The position numbers and the translations under genes are program-made. DNA of 64,000 bases from Kribbella sp. NBC_00382 (GTDB taxonomy: Bacteria; Actinomycetota; Actinomycetes; Propionibacteriales; Kribbellaceae). Where the stretch lies: assembly GCF_036067295.1 (NCBI RefSeq), contig NZ_CP107954.1, forward strand, positions 2,232,001-2,296,000, given 5' to 3'. Every line of letters starts with the position of its first letter. Position 1 is the first letter of the stretch. The notes under the pieces are model-generated. The model made no database searches and had not been told where the DNA came from. It saw nothing but the letters and a program-made list of their open reading frames with translations. This document shows positions 48,686-57,477 of the stretch, piece by piece.

Positions 48686-49399
48686 ATGCCAGCCCGGATC
48701 CTTGTCGCCGAAGACGATCTCAAGCAGGCGGAGCTGATCCGGCGCTATCTCGAGCGTGAGGGCCACCTGACCGTGGTCGTGCACGACGGGCGGGCGGCGA
48801 TCGACGAGGCCCGCCGGCGCAGCCCCGACCTGCTCGTCCTCGACGTGATGATGCCCAAGGTCGACGGGCTCGACGTTTGCCGGGTGCTGCGGGCCGATGC
48901 CGCGGGCAACGGGGACGTGCCGATCATCATGCTGACCGCCCGGTCCACCGAGGACGACCTGCTGCTCGGCCTCGATCTGGGCGCCGACGACTACCTGACC
49001 AAGCCGTACAACCCACGCGAGCTGGTAGCCCGGGTCCGGACCGTACTACGGCGTACGCGGATCCGCTCCGAGGGTGAGGTCTATCGGGTCGGCGCGCTGG
49101 AGATCGACCCGGTACGCCACGAGGTACGGCTGGACGACGAGCTGGTCGAGGTCACCCCGGCCGAGTTCAAGATCCTCGCCTGCCTGGCAGCCTCCCCCGG
49201 CCGGGCGTTCTCCCGGCAGCAACTGCTGGAGCACGCGTTCGGCTTCGACCACTACGTGTTCGACCGGACGATCGACGTCCACGTGATGAACCTGCGCAAG
49301 AAGATCGAGCGAGCACCGGCCAGCCCGGCGTACCTGAAGACCGTGTACGGCGTGGGCTACAAGCTCGCGGACAAGGTGGTGGCGACCGATGCGCCGTAG
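48686..49399 (+). CDS. OmpR-family response regulator
   Basis: This 237-residue protein is taken from ATG 48686 because the receiver domain begins at once (ARILVAEDD). The phosphoacceptor Asp is in LLVLDVMMPKVDG, the Thr in IIMLTARST and the Lys in YLTKPYNP. The C-terminal winged helix has LTPAEFKILACLA-type sequence and DVHVMNLRKKIE. It overlaps the kinase gene by 11 bp and is divergent from the lipoprotein/ABC operon, the typical layout of a two-component system that controls a neighbouring transporter. Upstream ATG 48662 is a less likely start. Confidence 0.95.
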   Translation: MPARILVAEDDLKQAELIRRYLEREGHLTVVVHDGRAAIDEARRRSPDLLVLDVMMPKVDGLDVCRVLRADAAGNGDVPIIMLTARSTEDDLLLGLDLGADDYLTKPYNPRELVARVRTVLRRTRIRSEGEVYRVGALEIDPVRHEVRLDDELVEVTPAEFKILACLAASPGRAFSRQQLLEHAFGFDHYVFDRTIDVHVMNLRKKIERAPASPAYLKTVYGVGYKLADKVVATDAP

Positions 49400-51254
49400 C
49401 ATCCTGCTCCGATTCCTCGGCCTCTCGCTCGCCGTCGCGCTCGGCGCCGTCATCGCGACCGCCGTGATCGCCACCTACAGCACCACGGAGAAACTCCAGG
49501 GCGAGCTCGACCAGAACACGTCGCAGCTCCAGGTCGACGGCGACATCTACAGCCAGCTCAGCACGTACGCCGCCGACAACGCGAGCTGGTCGGGCGTCGA
49601 CAAACTGGTCTCCTCGCTCTCCGACAAGACCGGCCGGCGGATCGCGCTGACCCAGCCCGACGGCACGGTGCTCGCCGATTCGGCCCGGATGCTCGGCGCC
49701 GGCCCGGATCTCCCCTCGGTGCCCGCGGCAACAATCGATGTGAGCGCCCAGGGCGGCGCACTACCGATGGCTGCCGTCTCCGCCGCCGTGCCGCGCTCGA
49801 TGACTCTGACCAAGGCAGCGACCGCGGGCGTCTCGATCAACGGCCAGTACCCAGGTGCGCCGGACTGGGGCCTCACGCCAGACGAGAGCCGCCAGCGCGA
49901 AGAGCTCGCGAACCAGGCGGTCGCCTGCCTCCAGGCCACCGGCCGGAACGCAGAGGCGGTCAAAACCGCCGGTGGAGGCTCCCAGTTGACCTACGAGTCG
50001 GGCAAGACGGCGAATGGCACGGCGGTGATGCAGTTCCAGCCGGCCATCGCGCCGGTCAAAGATCCGTGCATCCCCGACGAGCTGAACGCCCCCAGTGCGA
50101 AGGCCAAGAAGGTCAACGAGGACGAGGTACGCCGGGCGACCAGCTGTCTCGACGCGGCCGGCGAGACGTACCAGCTGACCGCCACCGCGCCGGACGGTCT
50201 GTACGCCGCGGTGCCGATCGACAGCGAGTCGCCGATGTCGGACAGCTTCGCGTCCTGCGTCGACACGGCCCGGACCGAGGCGCTCGCACCGTACGTCGCG
50301 CCGGAGGCCAAGCTCTACCTCGGGGCCAAGAGCACCTTCAACGTCTTCTCCGGCGAAGGCCTCGCCCGTACTGCGGCGACCGCGCTCGGCGTACTCCTGA
50401 TCGCGGCCCTGGTGATGGTGTTCACCGGTCGCCGGCTGGTCCGGCCGATCCTGGCGCTCACCGGCGCGGCCCAGCGGATGACGAACGGCGACCATGCCGC
50501 CCGGGTCCCGGTGACCGGTCGCGACGAGGTGGCCCGGCTCGGGCATGCGTTCAACGCAATGGCCGAATCGATCCAGCATCACGACCACCAGCGCAAGGCG
50601 ATGGTCAGCGACGTCGCCCACGAACTGCGGACGCCACTGGCCAACATCAAGGGCTATCTCGTCGCCTCCGAGGACGGAGTGGTTCCGCTCGATCGGGAGC
50701 TGGTGACCTCACTGCTGGAGGAGGCCGGGCTGCTCGAGCGGCTGGTCGCGGATCTGCAGGATCTGGCGCTGGCCGATGCGGGCAAACTTCGCATCCATCC
50801 TGAGCTCAAGGACCTGTCCGAGCTGGCGCAGCAGGTCGTGTCGGCGCACCGCCCGGCGGCAGAAGGTGCGGGAGTCACCCTGACCGCTTCCGTTAGCGGC
50901 CCCGCACCAGCGGTGGTGGATAACGCCCGAATCCGGCAAGCTCTCGGCAACCTGGTCTCGAACGCGATCCGCTTCACTCCCGCGGACGGCAAGGTGATGG
51001 TCGGCGTCCGCCGGGTCGGCAACGGCTACAACCTCACGGTCACCGACAACGGGACGGGCATCTCGGCGGAGCATCTGCCGTACCTCTTCGACCGCTTCTA
51101 CCGAGCCGAGCACTCCCGCAGCCGGGCCACGGGCGGCAGCGGACTCGGGCTGGCCATCACCAAGCATCTGGTCGAGGCGCATCGAGGCACGATCGCGGCG
51201 GCCAGTCGGCTGGGCCAGGGCTCGACTTTCACCATACACCTGCCGGCCCGCTAA
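49389..51254 (+). CDS. Sensor histidine kinase with a large Cys-containing extracellular domain
   Basis: This is a 621-residue protein. A first membrane helix (about 8-28) is followed by an extracellular region of about 290 residues, a second helix (about 327-345, [14 protein letters not shown]), HAMP, the DHp domain with [13 protein letters not shown] (phospho-His) and an ATPase with N-box [27 protein letters not shown] and GGSGLGLAI. The sensor region holds CLQATG and CLDAAG motifs, which match CMKAAG and CLADAG in the lipoprotein of the divergent operon. It is coupled to the response regulator. The signal is probably extracellular and may involve that lipoprotein. Confidence 0.93.
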   Translation: MRRSILLRFLGLSLAVALGAVIATAVIATYSTTEKLQGELDQNTSQLQVDGDIYSQLSTYAADNASWSGVDKLVSSLSDKTGRRIALTQPDGTVLADSARMLGAGPDLPSVPAATIDVSAQGGALPMAAVSAAVPRSMTLTKAATAGVSINGQYPGAPDWGLTPDESRQREELANQAVACLQATGRNAEAVKTAGGGSQLTYESGKTANGTAVMQFQPAIAPVKDPCIPDELNAPSAKAKKVNEDEVRRATSCLDAAGETYQLTATAPDGLYAAVPIDSESPMSDSFASCVDTARTEALAPYVAPEAKLYLGAKSTFNVFSGEGLARTAATALGVLLIAALVMVFTGRRLVRPILALTGAAQRMTNGDHAARVPVTGRDEVARLGHAFNAMAESIQHHDHQRKAMVSDVAHELRTPLANIKGYLVASEDGVVPLDRELVTSLLEEAGLLERLVADLQDLALADAGKLRIHPELKDLSELAQQVVSAHRPAAEGAGVTLTASVSGPAPAVVDNARIRQALGNLVSNAIRFTPADGKVMVGVRRVGNGYNLTVTDNGTGISAEHLPYLFDRFYRAEHSRSRATGGSGLGLAITKHLVEAHRGTIAAASRLGQGSTFTIHLPAR

Positions 51255-51267
51255 CTAGACTGCGGGG

Positions 51268-51687
51268 ATGGCGAGGAGTCGGAAGGCTCGGGTGGCGGAC
51301 GTGCACGCGGTCGCGGCGGGGATGCCGCACGTGACGGTGGTACAGGGTGGTGGCGAGAACCCGGTCTACCAGGTCGGCGGCAAGTCGTTCGTGTTCTTCC
51401 GGACGCGGCGGCCGGACGCGTTCGATCCGGAGACGGGCGAGCGGTACGACGATGTGATCGTGTTCTGGGTGCCGGCCGAGGAGGACAAACTCGCGCTGGT
51501 GGCGGACGAGAGCAACCCGTTCTTCACCACGCCGCACTTCGACGGGCATCTGTCCGTACTCGTCCGGGGCAGCCGGTTGGGTGAGCTCTCCGTGCAGGAG
51601 CTGACCGAGGTGGTCCAGGACGCGTGGCTCTCCCGCGCCTCGAAGCGCCGCGCCACGACCTGGCTCGAAGAGCATCGACTGGCATAG
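51268..51687 (+). CDS. MmcQ/YjbR family protein
   Basis: This 139-residue protein has the CyaY-like double-wing fold of the MmcQ/YjbR family: VAAGMPHVTVVQGG, VYQVGGKSFVFFRT, FFTTPHFDGHLSVLV and LVQDAWL-like VVQDAWLSRASKR near the end. Members are small presumed DNA- or nucleotide-binding proteins without a settled function. It follows the kinase gene by 13 bp on the same strand and may be read through from it. Confidence 0.85.
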   Translation: MARSRKARVADVHAVAAGMPHVTVVQGGGENPVYQVGGKSFVFFRTRRPDAFDPETGERYDDVIVFWVPAEEDKLALVADESNPFFTTPHFDGHLSVLVRGSRLGELSVQELTEVVQDAWLSRASKRRATTWLEEHRLA

Positions 51688-51713
51688 ACCCCTTTGCTGC
51701 AAGACTACGAAGG

Positions 51714-52403
51714 GTGAGCTCACCGACACCTCCTCCTGGTCAGTACGGACCTCAGGGGTACGGACCGCCGCCACAGGGGTACGGTCCGCCGCCGCAGGGC
51801 TACGGCTATGGGACGCAACCTGGCTACGGGCCGCCGCCCGGGTACGGACCGCCGCCGCCGAAGCGGAGCAACCTCGGGCTGATCATCGGGATCGTGATCG
51901 GTGCCGTCGTGCTGCTGATGGCGATCGGCGGCTTGTTCCTGGTCATGCAGGGCGACGGCGAGGGCTCGACGGGGCCGCAGACCCAGCCGAGCCAGGGGCT
52001 CGGTCAGGAGACACCGAGCCCGCCACAACCCACCGAGCCGAGGCCCAGTACGCCGCCCAGCACGCCTGCGGCGGATGCGCCTCGGGTGACCGCGGCGACG
52101 GCGTTGGCCACGCGATTCGTGGCGTTCATGAGCACGAACAAGCAGAAGGAGGCCGCGGCACTCGGCTGCGAGGACTCGAAGCAGCTGCTGCCCGGCGCGC
52201 TCATGCTGATCGTGGACGAGCAGACCAAGCTCAAGGTCAGCGGCAAGGCGATCGTCCAGGAACCCGGCACGACCGCCTACCCGATGCGGATCGTGCTGGT
52301 CCCGATCGCCGGCAAGACCCGCTTCGGGCCGGAGAGCGGTTTCGTGCGGATCCAGGACATCTCCGGTCAGCCGCTGTGCGTGCGGATCTACGAGCTGAAG
52401 TGA
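51714..52403 (+). CDS. Pro/Gly/Tyr-rich single-pass membrane protein with extracellular domain
   Basis: This 229-residue protein is taken from GTG 51714. The first 45 residues are a cytoplasmic PQGYGPPP-type repeat, followed by a basic KRSN and one membrane helix (about 49-70, LIIGIVIGAVVLLMAIGGLF). A Pro/Thr/Ser linker leads to a domain of about 110 residues (TALATRFVAFMS, AALGCEDSKQLLP) with two Cys. The same design occurs in the gene at 53179, so the two are paralogues of an actinobacterial family sometimes seen in cell-envelope or secretion contexts. The function is unknown. No SD is evident. Confidence 0.75.
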   Translation: MSSPTPPPGQYGPQGYGPPPQGYGPPPQGYGYGTQPGYGPPPGYGPPPPKRSNLGLIIGIVIGAVVLLMAIGGLFLVMQGDGEGSTGPQTQPSQGLGQETPSPPQPTEPRPSTPPSTPAADAPRVTAATALATRFVAFMSTNKQKEAAALGCEDSKQLLPGALMLIVDEQTKLKVSGKAIVQEPGTTAYPMRIVLVPIAGKTRFGPESGFVRIQDISGQPLCVRIYELK

Positions 52404-52404
52404 C

Positions 52405-53085
52405 TCAGCCGGCCAGCAGCATGTCGAGCAGGCCGTAGGCGGCGACCCCGAGCAGGCCGAGCGGGATCAGCAGCAGGAATCCGGTCACCCGGTCGCGGCT
52501 GCTGTGCGCGAGCGAGAGCGGCGCCAGGATCGCGGCGATCAGCTCCAGCCAGCCGGACGCGTGCTTGTTCTCCACTTGCCAGAGGAAATGGATGCCCTCA
52601 GCAAGGAGTACGGCACTCACCAACGCCACCGCGACGACCGACCGGCTGAAGTGCCACAACCGCGCCTCGGCCCGGTCCGACTCGCCATCCGTACTCAACC
52701 ACGACCCGGTACTCCGCACCGCGCCATCCTCACTCCACCAACTCCCGGCGACCCCGAAGACGGGTCCACCCACGAGCGCGGCGAGCACCCAGACGGCCAT
52801 GGTCGACACGGTGCTCGTGGCGCCCTCGATGAAGCGTGCCGATACGTAGTACCCGGTCAGTGCACCGAACAGCGTGATGAAGCCGAGCAGCGCGGACCAG
52901 CCCGTCGACAAGCGCCAAGCGGCGGTCACCATGAACGCGACGAGCACCCAGACGACGCCCGAATTGGCCAGGGTGTTCCAGTTGCCGGGCAGCTCGCCCT
53001 GCAGGTACTGGGTGAGGAATCCCAGCCCGAGCCCGACCACCAGCGCAGCCGCCACGGCCCTGACTATTCGTGAGGGATCGGTCAC
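52405..53085 (-). CDS. Polytopic membrane protein, unknown function
   Basis: This 226-residue protein is taken from GTG 53085 (VTDPSRIVRAV), because the first hydrophobic helix begins there and the longer frame ahead is Arg-rich shadow sequence. About six membrane helices are predicted (AALVVGLGLGFLTQYL, GVVWVLVAFMVTAA, LLGFITLFGALTGYY, TMAVWVLAALVGGP, VVAVALVSAVLLAEG, FLLLIPLGLLGVAAYG). I cannot name a family with confidence. It lies between two paralogous Pro-rich membrane-protein genes on the other strand, and its stop is 1 bp from the stop of the first. Confidence 0.7.
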   Translation of the reverse strand: MTDPSRIVRAVAAALVVGLGLGFLTQYLQGELPGNWNTLANSGVVWVLVAFMVTAAWRLSTGWSALLGFITLFGALTGYYVSARFIEGATSTVSTMAVWVLAALVGGPVFGVAGSWWSEDGAVRSTGSWLSTDGESDRAEARLWHFSRSVVAVALVSAVLLAEGIHFLWQVENKHASGWLELIAAILAPLSLAHSSRDRVTGFLLLIPLGLLGVAAYGLLDMLLAG

Positions 53086-53178
53086 CGGATCAGTCTGCTG
53101 CACGGCGAGGGGCAAGCGCTGCCGGGACGCGCGAACAACTGGCGGTCCGGATGGACCTCTCGCTGCCACACTTGCCTT

Positions 53179-53865
53179 GTGAGCTACCCACCGCCGCCCG
53201 GTCCGCAGGGTCCGCCGCCGCAGAATCCGCCCAGTCAGAACCCGGGTTGGCAGCAGCCGACGTACCAACCGCAAGGCGGCAACTGGGCGGCTCCGCCCTA
53301 CGGCACCCCGCCGCCGAAGAACCGGGCCGGCCTGATCATCTTCCTGATCGTGCTGCTGGTGGCCGCCATCATCGGCATCGTCGGGTTCGTGAGCTACCGG
53401 CTCACGTCCGGCGGGAGCGACGACGGCGGTACCGCGCCTGCGGCCCCGGTGAGCACCAAGGCGACCACGGCACCCTCAAAGGCACCGACCCAAGCTGTGC
53501 CCAGCAAGCCCGTGGCCAGCAAGCCGGTTCCTACCAGGACCGTGCCGAGCAAGCCCGTGACGAGCAAGCCGGCGGCCGCTACGAAGCAGGCCGCGTTCGC
53601 GCTGGCCGGGCAGTTCGCGGCTGCCCTCAACGCGGACAACACCGACGCGGCGGTGGCGCTCGCCTGCCCCGACACGAAGGAGATCTTCCCGTCCCTGATC
53701 TCCGCCTGGATCAAGGCGCCGACCAAGCTCACGGTCACCGACGCGGTGATCGGGGAGAATCCCTTCCTGGTCCCGATCTCGGGCACCACGCACGGTCAGA
53801 AGATGGGCGGCATGGTGATCGTCCAGGGCTCCTGCATCCGCGCCTTCGCGATCAACCAGTCCTGA
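53179..53865 (+). CDS. Pro/Gln-rich single-pass membrane protein, paralogue of the gene at 51714
   Basis: This 228-residue protein starts at GTG 53179. A cytoplasmic Pro/Gln-rich segment (about 1-45), one membrane helix (about 50-73, LIIFLIVLLVAAIIGIVGFV) and an Ala/Pro/Thr linker with short SKPV repeats lead to a domain (AALNADNTDAAVALACPDTKEIFPSL) related to that of the first paralogue. Two Cys are present. The function is unknown. Its last 14 bp overlap the convergent LLM oxidoreductase gene. Confidence 0.75.
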   Translation: MSYPPPPGPQGPPPQNPPSQNPGWQQPTYQPQGGNWAAPPYGTPPPKNRAGLIIFLIVLLVAAIIGIVGFVSYRLTSGGSDDGGTAPAAPVSTKATTAPSKAPTQAVPSKPVASKPVPTRTVPSKPVTSKPAAATKQAAFALAGQFAAALNADNTDAAVALACPDTKEIFPSLISAWIKAPTKLTVTDAVIGENPFLVPISGTTHGQKMGGMVIVQGSCIRAFAINQS

Positions 53866-54811
53866 CGTCGGGCGCCAGCGCGCGAGCCGTCTCCAGCAGG
53901 TCGGCGCCGGTCGGGAGGGTGGCGAGGATCGGGGTGTCGAGGCCGTTGGTGACGTACTCGTTGATCTGCGCCCGGCAGTCGGCGGCCGAGCCGTGCACGA
54001 CCAGATCGTCGATCACCTCGATCGGTACGGCGGCCATCGCGGCGTTCCGGTCGCCGGCCGCCCAGGCGTCGCGCATCGGTTTCATCGCCTCGCCCCGACC
54101 GAGCCAGTCGTGGAAGGCGGCGTACCCGGGCACGGTCAGGTAGGTCGCGATCAGGAACCGGCCGATGTTGCGGGCCATCTCGGCGTCCTCGGTGACGCAG
54201 ACGAAGATCCGCGCCGCGAGCTCCTTGCCGTCGCCGAGTTCGGCGCGGACCTGCCGGACGTCGCCGGCCGAGAGCCAGTTGGTGATCGCGCCGTCCGCCT
54301 CTCGGGCCGCCAGCCGCAGCATCTGCGGGCGGAGTGCGGCGAGCATGATCGCGGGCGGGACGTCGGGCGCCTTCTCCAGCCGGAACCGCTTGATCGTGAA
54401 GCTGTCGAACTCGCCGTCGACCTTCTCCCCGGCGAACGCCTGCCGCAGGAACCGCAGGACGTCGCGCGTACGGGCTAACGGCGGGTCGTACGCGATCCCG
54501 TTCCACCCGGTGACGATGGTCTCCGACGAAGCCCCGATCCCCAGCACGAACCGCCCGGGCGCAAGATCGGCCAACGCGGCCGCACTCATCGCGAGCGCCG
54601 CCGGCCCACGCGTGTGAACCGGTACTACGGCCGTCCCCAACCGCAGCTGCTGCTCCCACTCCGACGCGAGTACCAACGGGGTGAACGCATCGGCGCCGGC
54701 CACCTCGGCCGACCACAAGTCGGTATACCCAAGCGTTGCCAGCTCGGTGATCAGCGGCTTGTGATCCCGGATCGGCACTCCGGTCAGCGGAACTGTCAGA
54801 CCCCAGCGCAT
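53852..54811 (-). CDS. LLM-class flavin/F420-dependent oxidoreductase
   Basis: This 319-residue protein starts at ATG 54811, which shares one base with the upstream SDR stop (TGATG). It has the luciferase-like barrel: LTVPLTGVPIRDH, YTDLWSAEVAGADAF, LGTAVVPVHTRGP and FVLGIGASSETIV. The N-terminus resembles the F420-dependent LLM group of actinobacteria. The substrate is unknown. It is the last gene of a six-gene leftward operon with an acyl-CoA dehydrogenase and an APH-like kinase, so it may reduce or oxidise an intermediate of that acyl-CoA pathway. Confidence 0.88.
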   Translation of the reverse strand: MRWGLTVPLTGVPIRDHKPLITELATLGYTDLWSAEVAGADAFTPLVLASEWEQQLRLGTAVVPVHTRGPAALAMSAAALADLAPGRFVLGIGASSETIVTGWNGIAYDPPLARTRDVLRFLRQAFAGEKVDGEFDSFTIKRFRLEKAPDVPPAIMLAALRPQMLRLAAREADGAITNWLSAGDVRQVRAELGDGKELAARIFVCVTEDAEMARNIGRFLIATYLTVPGYAAFHDWLGRGEAMKPMRDAWAAGDRNAAMAAVPIEVIDDLVVHGSAADCRAQINEYVTNGLDTPILATLPTGADLLETARALAPDVRTG

Positions 54812-55554
54812 CAGATCATCCTCTTCACGAGCGGCAGCGGAGCGTACTTGAGAACCCTTGCCAGCAGCACCCAAGGCCAGGCCGGCACGAACGCCTTCGC
54901 CTTCTCCGCCTCGATCGCGGCCACCATCGCCCGCACGCCGGGCACCGTGTCGACGATCAGCGGGGTCTTGGCGACGTGCTCGTTCAGCTCCGACTTGATG
55001 TAGCCAGGAGAGATCGTACTCACCGTGATCGGCTTGCCGAGCAGTTCGAGCTGGAGGCCTTCGGACAGCGTCGCGACAGCAGCCTTCGTCGCCGCATAGG
55101 TGGTGACAGCCTTCGGCAGGCCGCGCACACCGGCGACCGAGGAGATGAAGACCAGGTGGCCGGCGTTCCTTGCCCGGAACAACTCCATCGCAGCTTCAGC
55201 CTGGGCGAGGACGGCGGTGAAGTTCGTCTGCGCGGTGATCAGGTTGGCGTCGAACCGGCCGGTGCCGAGCGGGGCGCCCTTGCCGATGCCGGCGTTCACA
55301 ATGATCCGGTCCAGGGTCAGCTCGGCGTCGATCGCGCGGAACGTCTCGAAGACCGCGTCATGGTCGTTCACGTCGAGGGTGTGGACCAGGATCGTCAGCC
55401 CAGGATGCTTCGTGGTCAGCTCGGTCTGCAGTGCCTTCAGCCGATCCTCGCGCCGGGCGGTCAGCGCGAGGTTGTGGCCCTTGGCGGCGAACTGCCGGGC
55501 CATCTCCTCACCCAGTCCCGAGCTCGCCCCGGTGATCAGGATGTTGCGTCGCAT
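54811..55554 (-). CDS. Short-chain dehydrogenase/reductase
   Basis: This 247-residue classical SDR has the NAD(P)-binding TGASSGLGEEMA at residues 8-19, VNAGIG, the catalytic Ser in FISSVAGVRG and the YAATK (YxxxK) tetrad. The C-terminal part has a hydrophobic stretch (AWPWVLLARVLKY) that may bind membrane. It follows the histidine-phosphatase gene by 9 bp and shares one base with the LLM gene. It probably acts on a hydroxyacyl or hydroxy-lipid intermediate. Confidence 0.9.
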   Translation of the reverse strand: MRRNILITGASSGLGEEMARQFAAKGHNLALTARREDRLKALQTELTTKHPGLTILVHTLDVNDHDAVFETFRAIDAELTLDRIIVNAGIGKGAPLGTGRFDANLITAQTNFTAVLAQAEAAMELFRARNAGHLVFISSVAGVRGLPKAVTTYAATKAAVATLSEGLQLELLGKPITVSTISPGYIKSELNEHVAKTPLIVDTVPGVRAMVAAIEAEKAKAFVPAWPWVLLARVLKYAPLPLVKRMI

Positions 55555-55563
55555 CAGGTCGCC

Positions 55564-56247
55564 CTATCTGTAGGAGAGCAGTTCGGTGCCGTCGAGATGG
55601 CCGTGTTCGTTGTAGCTGACCAGGGTGAGCCCGCTGCGGCCGACGGTGAGCTTGGTGATCGCGGTGTTGACGGTGACCGGGTTGAGCTTGAGCCACAGGT
55701 CGTCGGTGCCGCTGAGGAGGCGGCTGGTGACCGCGGCGATCGGGCCGCCGGAGGTGAAGACGACGGCGGTCTCGCCTTTGCCGAGTCGGGTGGCAGTACG
55801 GCGTACCGCGTCCTCCGATCGTTGGCAGAAGGCTTGGAAGGACTCCGGGTAGTCGACGCCGTCTGCTTCGGCCCAGCGCTGGGTCGCTGCGGTGAACATC
55901 TCCTGGAACGCCCTGGCCGGGTGACCGGTGCGGGCGAGGTCGGCCAGCAGTACTGCGCGTCGCTTGTAGGCGGGCTTGTACGCGACGATCACGTGGTCGT
56001 GGTCGAACTCGTTGAGGCCTTCGTCAATCTCGACCGGTACTTCGATGCCCGCTGTCTTGAGGGCGATCTCGGCGGTCTGCGCGTGGCGCCGCATCGCGCC
56101 CATGACGACCAGAGCCGGCTTGATCCCGCGTTCGGCGAGCGCCTTGCCCAGTACTGCGGACTGCTGCTCGCCCTGCGGCGACAGCCGGTCGTAGTCGCTG
56201 CGCCCGAACGACGCCTGCGCGTGCCGGATCAGGTAGACGGCCGGCAT
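55564..56247 (-). CDS. Histidine phosphatase (phosphoglycerate mutase-like)
   Basis: This 227-residue protein begins with LIRHAQASFG, the RHG-type phosphohistidine motif (RHA here), followed by LSPQGEQQSAVLG and MGAMRRHAQTAEI. A late TSGGPIAAV holds the second His-region counterpart, though no His is seen there, so the second catalytic His is less clear. Its ATG abuts the upstream kinase stop with no gap. In an operon with an APH-like kinase and an acyl-CoA dehydrogenase, it might remove phosphate from a stalled phospho-intermediate. Confidence 0.88.
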   Translation of the reverse strand: MPAVYLIRHAQASFGRSDYDRLSPQGEQQSAVLGKALAERGIKPALVVMGAMRRHAQTAEIALKTAGIEVPVEIDEGLNEFDHDHVIVAYKPAYKRRAVLLADLARTGHPARAFQEMFTAATQRWAEADGVDYPESFQAFCQRSEDAVRRTATRLGKGETAVVFTSGGPIAAVTSRLLSGTDDLWLKLNPVTVNTAITKLTVGRSGLTLVSYNEHGHLDGTELLSYR

Positions 56248-57477
56248 TCAGCGGCTCATGATCTTGCGACAGCGCCGCTCGAGCAGGTTGACCGGCAGCC
56301 AGAGGTTCTTGAAGCGCGGGTTGCGGGTCTGCTTGTGGTGGTACCGGTAGTAGATCTGCTGCGCGATCACCGCGAGCCGGAACAGCCCGAACACCTCGTA
56401 GAACGCCCAGTTGGACGCGTCGAGACCGGTCTTCTCGCAGTAGTACCGGACGATCTCGTCCCGCCCGATCATCCCCGGCACATCAGACGGCTGCAGCCGG
56501 AACCTCCTGAAGGCCCAGTCATCGTCTGCTTGCACCCAATAGGCGAGCGCTGATCCCAGATCCATCAACGGATCCCCCAACGTCGCCAACTCCCAGTCCA
56601 GCACCCCGACGATCTTCAACGGGTCATCGGGCGCGAGCACGACATTGTCGAGACGGAAGTCGTTGTGGATAACGCAGATCCTGACATCAGCCGGCTTGTT
56701 GGCCTCAAGCCACGCCATCACCTTCTCGAAGCTCGGCACGTTCCAGGTCTTGACCTTCCGGTACCGCCCACTCCACCCGCCGACCTGCCGCTCGACAAAC
56801 CCCTCGCCCTTCCCGAGGTCCCCGAGCCCGGCCTTCTCCGCATCCACCTGGTGAAGGTCGACGAGCGTGTCGATCAACTTGTGCCCAAGCTGCTTCGCCT
56901 GCTCCGGCGTCAACTCGACACCCAACTCGGACCGCCGCGGAATCGTCCCCGCAATCCTCTCCATCACGTAGAACTCAGACCCGATCACCGCATCATCGGT
57001 GCAGTGAGCAACCATCCGAGGCACATACGGAAACACCGGCGCCAGTTGCTCCTGAATCCGATACTCCCGCCCCATGTCATGCGCACCCTTGGCCTTCGTC
57101 CCAGCCGGCGGCCGGCGCAGGATCAGATCGCGATCCGGGTAGCGCAGGAGGTAGGTGAGGTTAGAGGCTCCGCCTGAGAACTGCCGGACCTCCGGCAACC
57201 CTTCAGGCAGCGGGCTCGCCTCCGATGTCGAGCGAAGCGAAGACGAGCCAGGGCGGGCGTCGGCTGGCGTACCGCCTGGCCCTTCATCCGAGGTCGAGCG
57301 AAGCGATGACGAGCCGGGGGTGGCGGCGTGCGCCTCGCCCACCTCCCCGGCCGAGGCCGAGCGGAGCGATGGCGAGGCCGCGGCGGCGCGTAGCCAGGTG
57401 TCGACTGCAGCGACGTCGAAGGCGTCCTCGTCGCGCACGGCGCGGGCACCTTCGACAGCGCTTGGGTTTGGTGGCAT
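56248..57477 (-). CDS. APH-like kinase (ACAD10/11- or LvaA-type) with inserted repeats
   Basis: This 409-residue protein starts at ATG 57477, which shares one base with the SDR stop (TGATG). After about 35 residues there is a Ser/Pro/Gly-rich insert of about 50 residues with three SLRS(T/A)S repeats. The kinase fold then begins at VRQFSGGASNLTYLL. HNDFRLDNVVL is the catalytic loop (Asp), and LDWELATLGDP the metal-binding DWE-type loop. Relatives phosphorylate the hydroxyl of 4-hydroxyacyl-CoA (LvaA; the N-terminal kinase of ACAD10/11). Its neighbour is an acyl-CoA dehydrogenase, the same pair. The substrate here is inferred, not shown. Confidence 0.88.
   Translation of the reverse strand: MPPNPSAVEGARAVRDEDAFDVAAVDTWLRAAAASPSLRSASAGEVGEAHAATPGSSSLRSTSDEGPGGTPADARPGSSSLRSTSEASPLPEGLPEVRQFSGGASNLTYLLRYPDRDLILRRPPAGTKAKGAHDMGREYRIQEQLAPVFPYVPRMVAHCTDDAVIGSEFYVMERIAGTIPRRSELGVELTPEQAKQLGHKLIDTLVDLHQVDAEKAGLGDLGKGEGFVERQVGGWSGRYRKVKTWNVPSFEKVMAWLEANKPADVRICVIHNDFRLDNVVLAPDDPLKIVGVLDWELATLGDPLMDLGSALAYWVQADDDWAFRRFRLQPSDVPGMIGRDEIVRYYCEKTGLDASNWAFYEVFGLFRLAVIAQQIYYRYHHKQTRNPRFKNLWLPVNLLERRCRKIMSR
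57221..57378. repeat. Three copies of a 29-bp REP-like element inside the kinase gene
   Basis: Units at 57221-57249, 57287-57315 and 57350-57378 share a TCGAGCGAAGCGA-type core and a GACGAGCC-type end. Units 1 and 2 are nearly identical and unit 3 is more diverged. They recur every 63-66 bp, stay in frame and encode the SLRS(T/A)S repeats. Confidence 0.85.
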
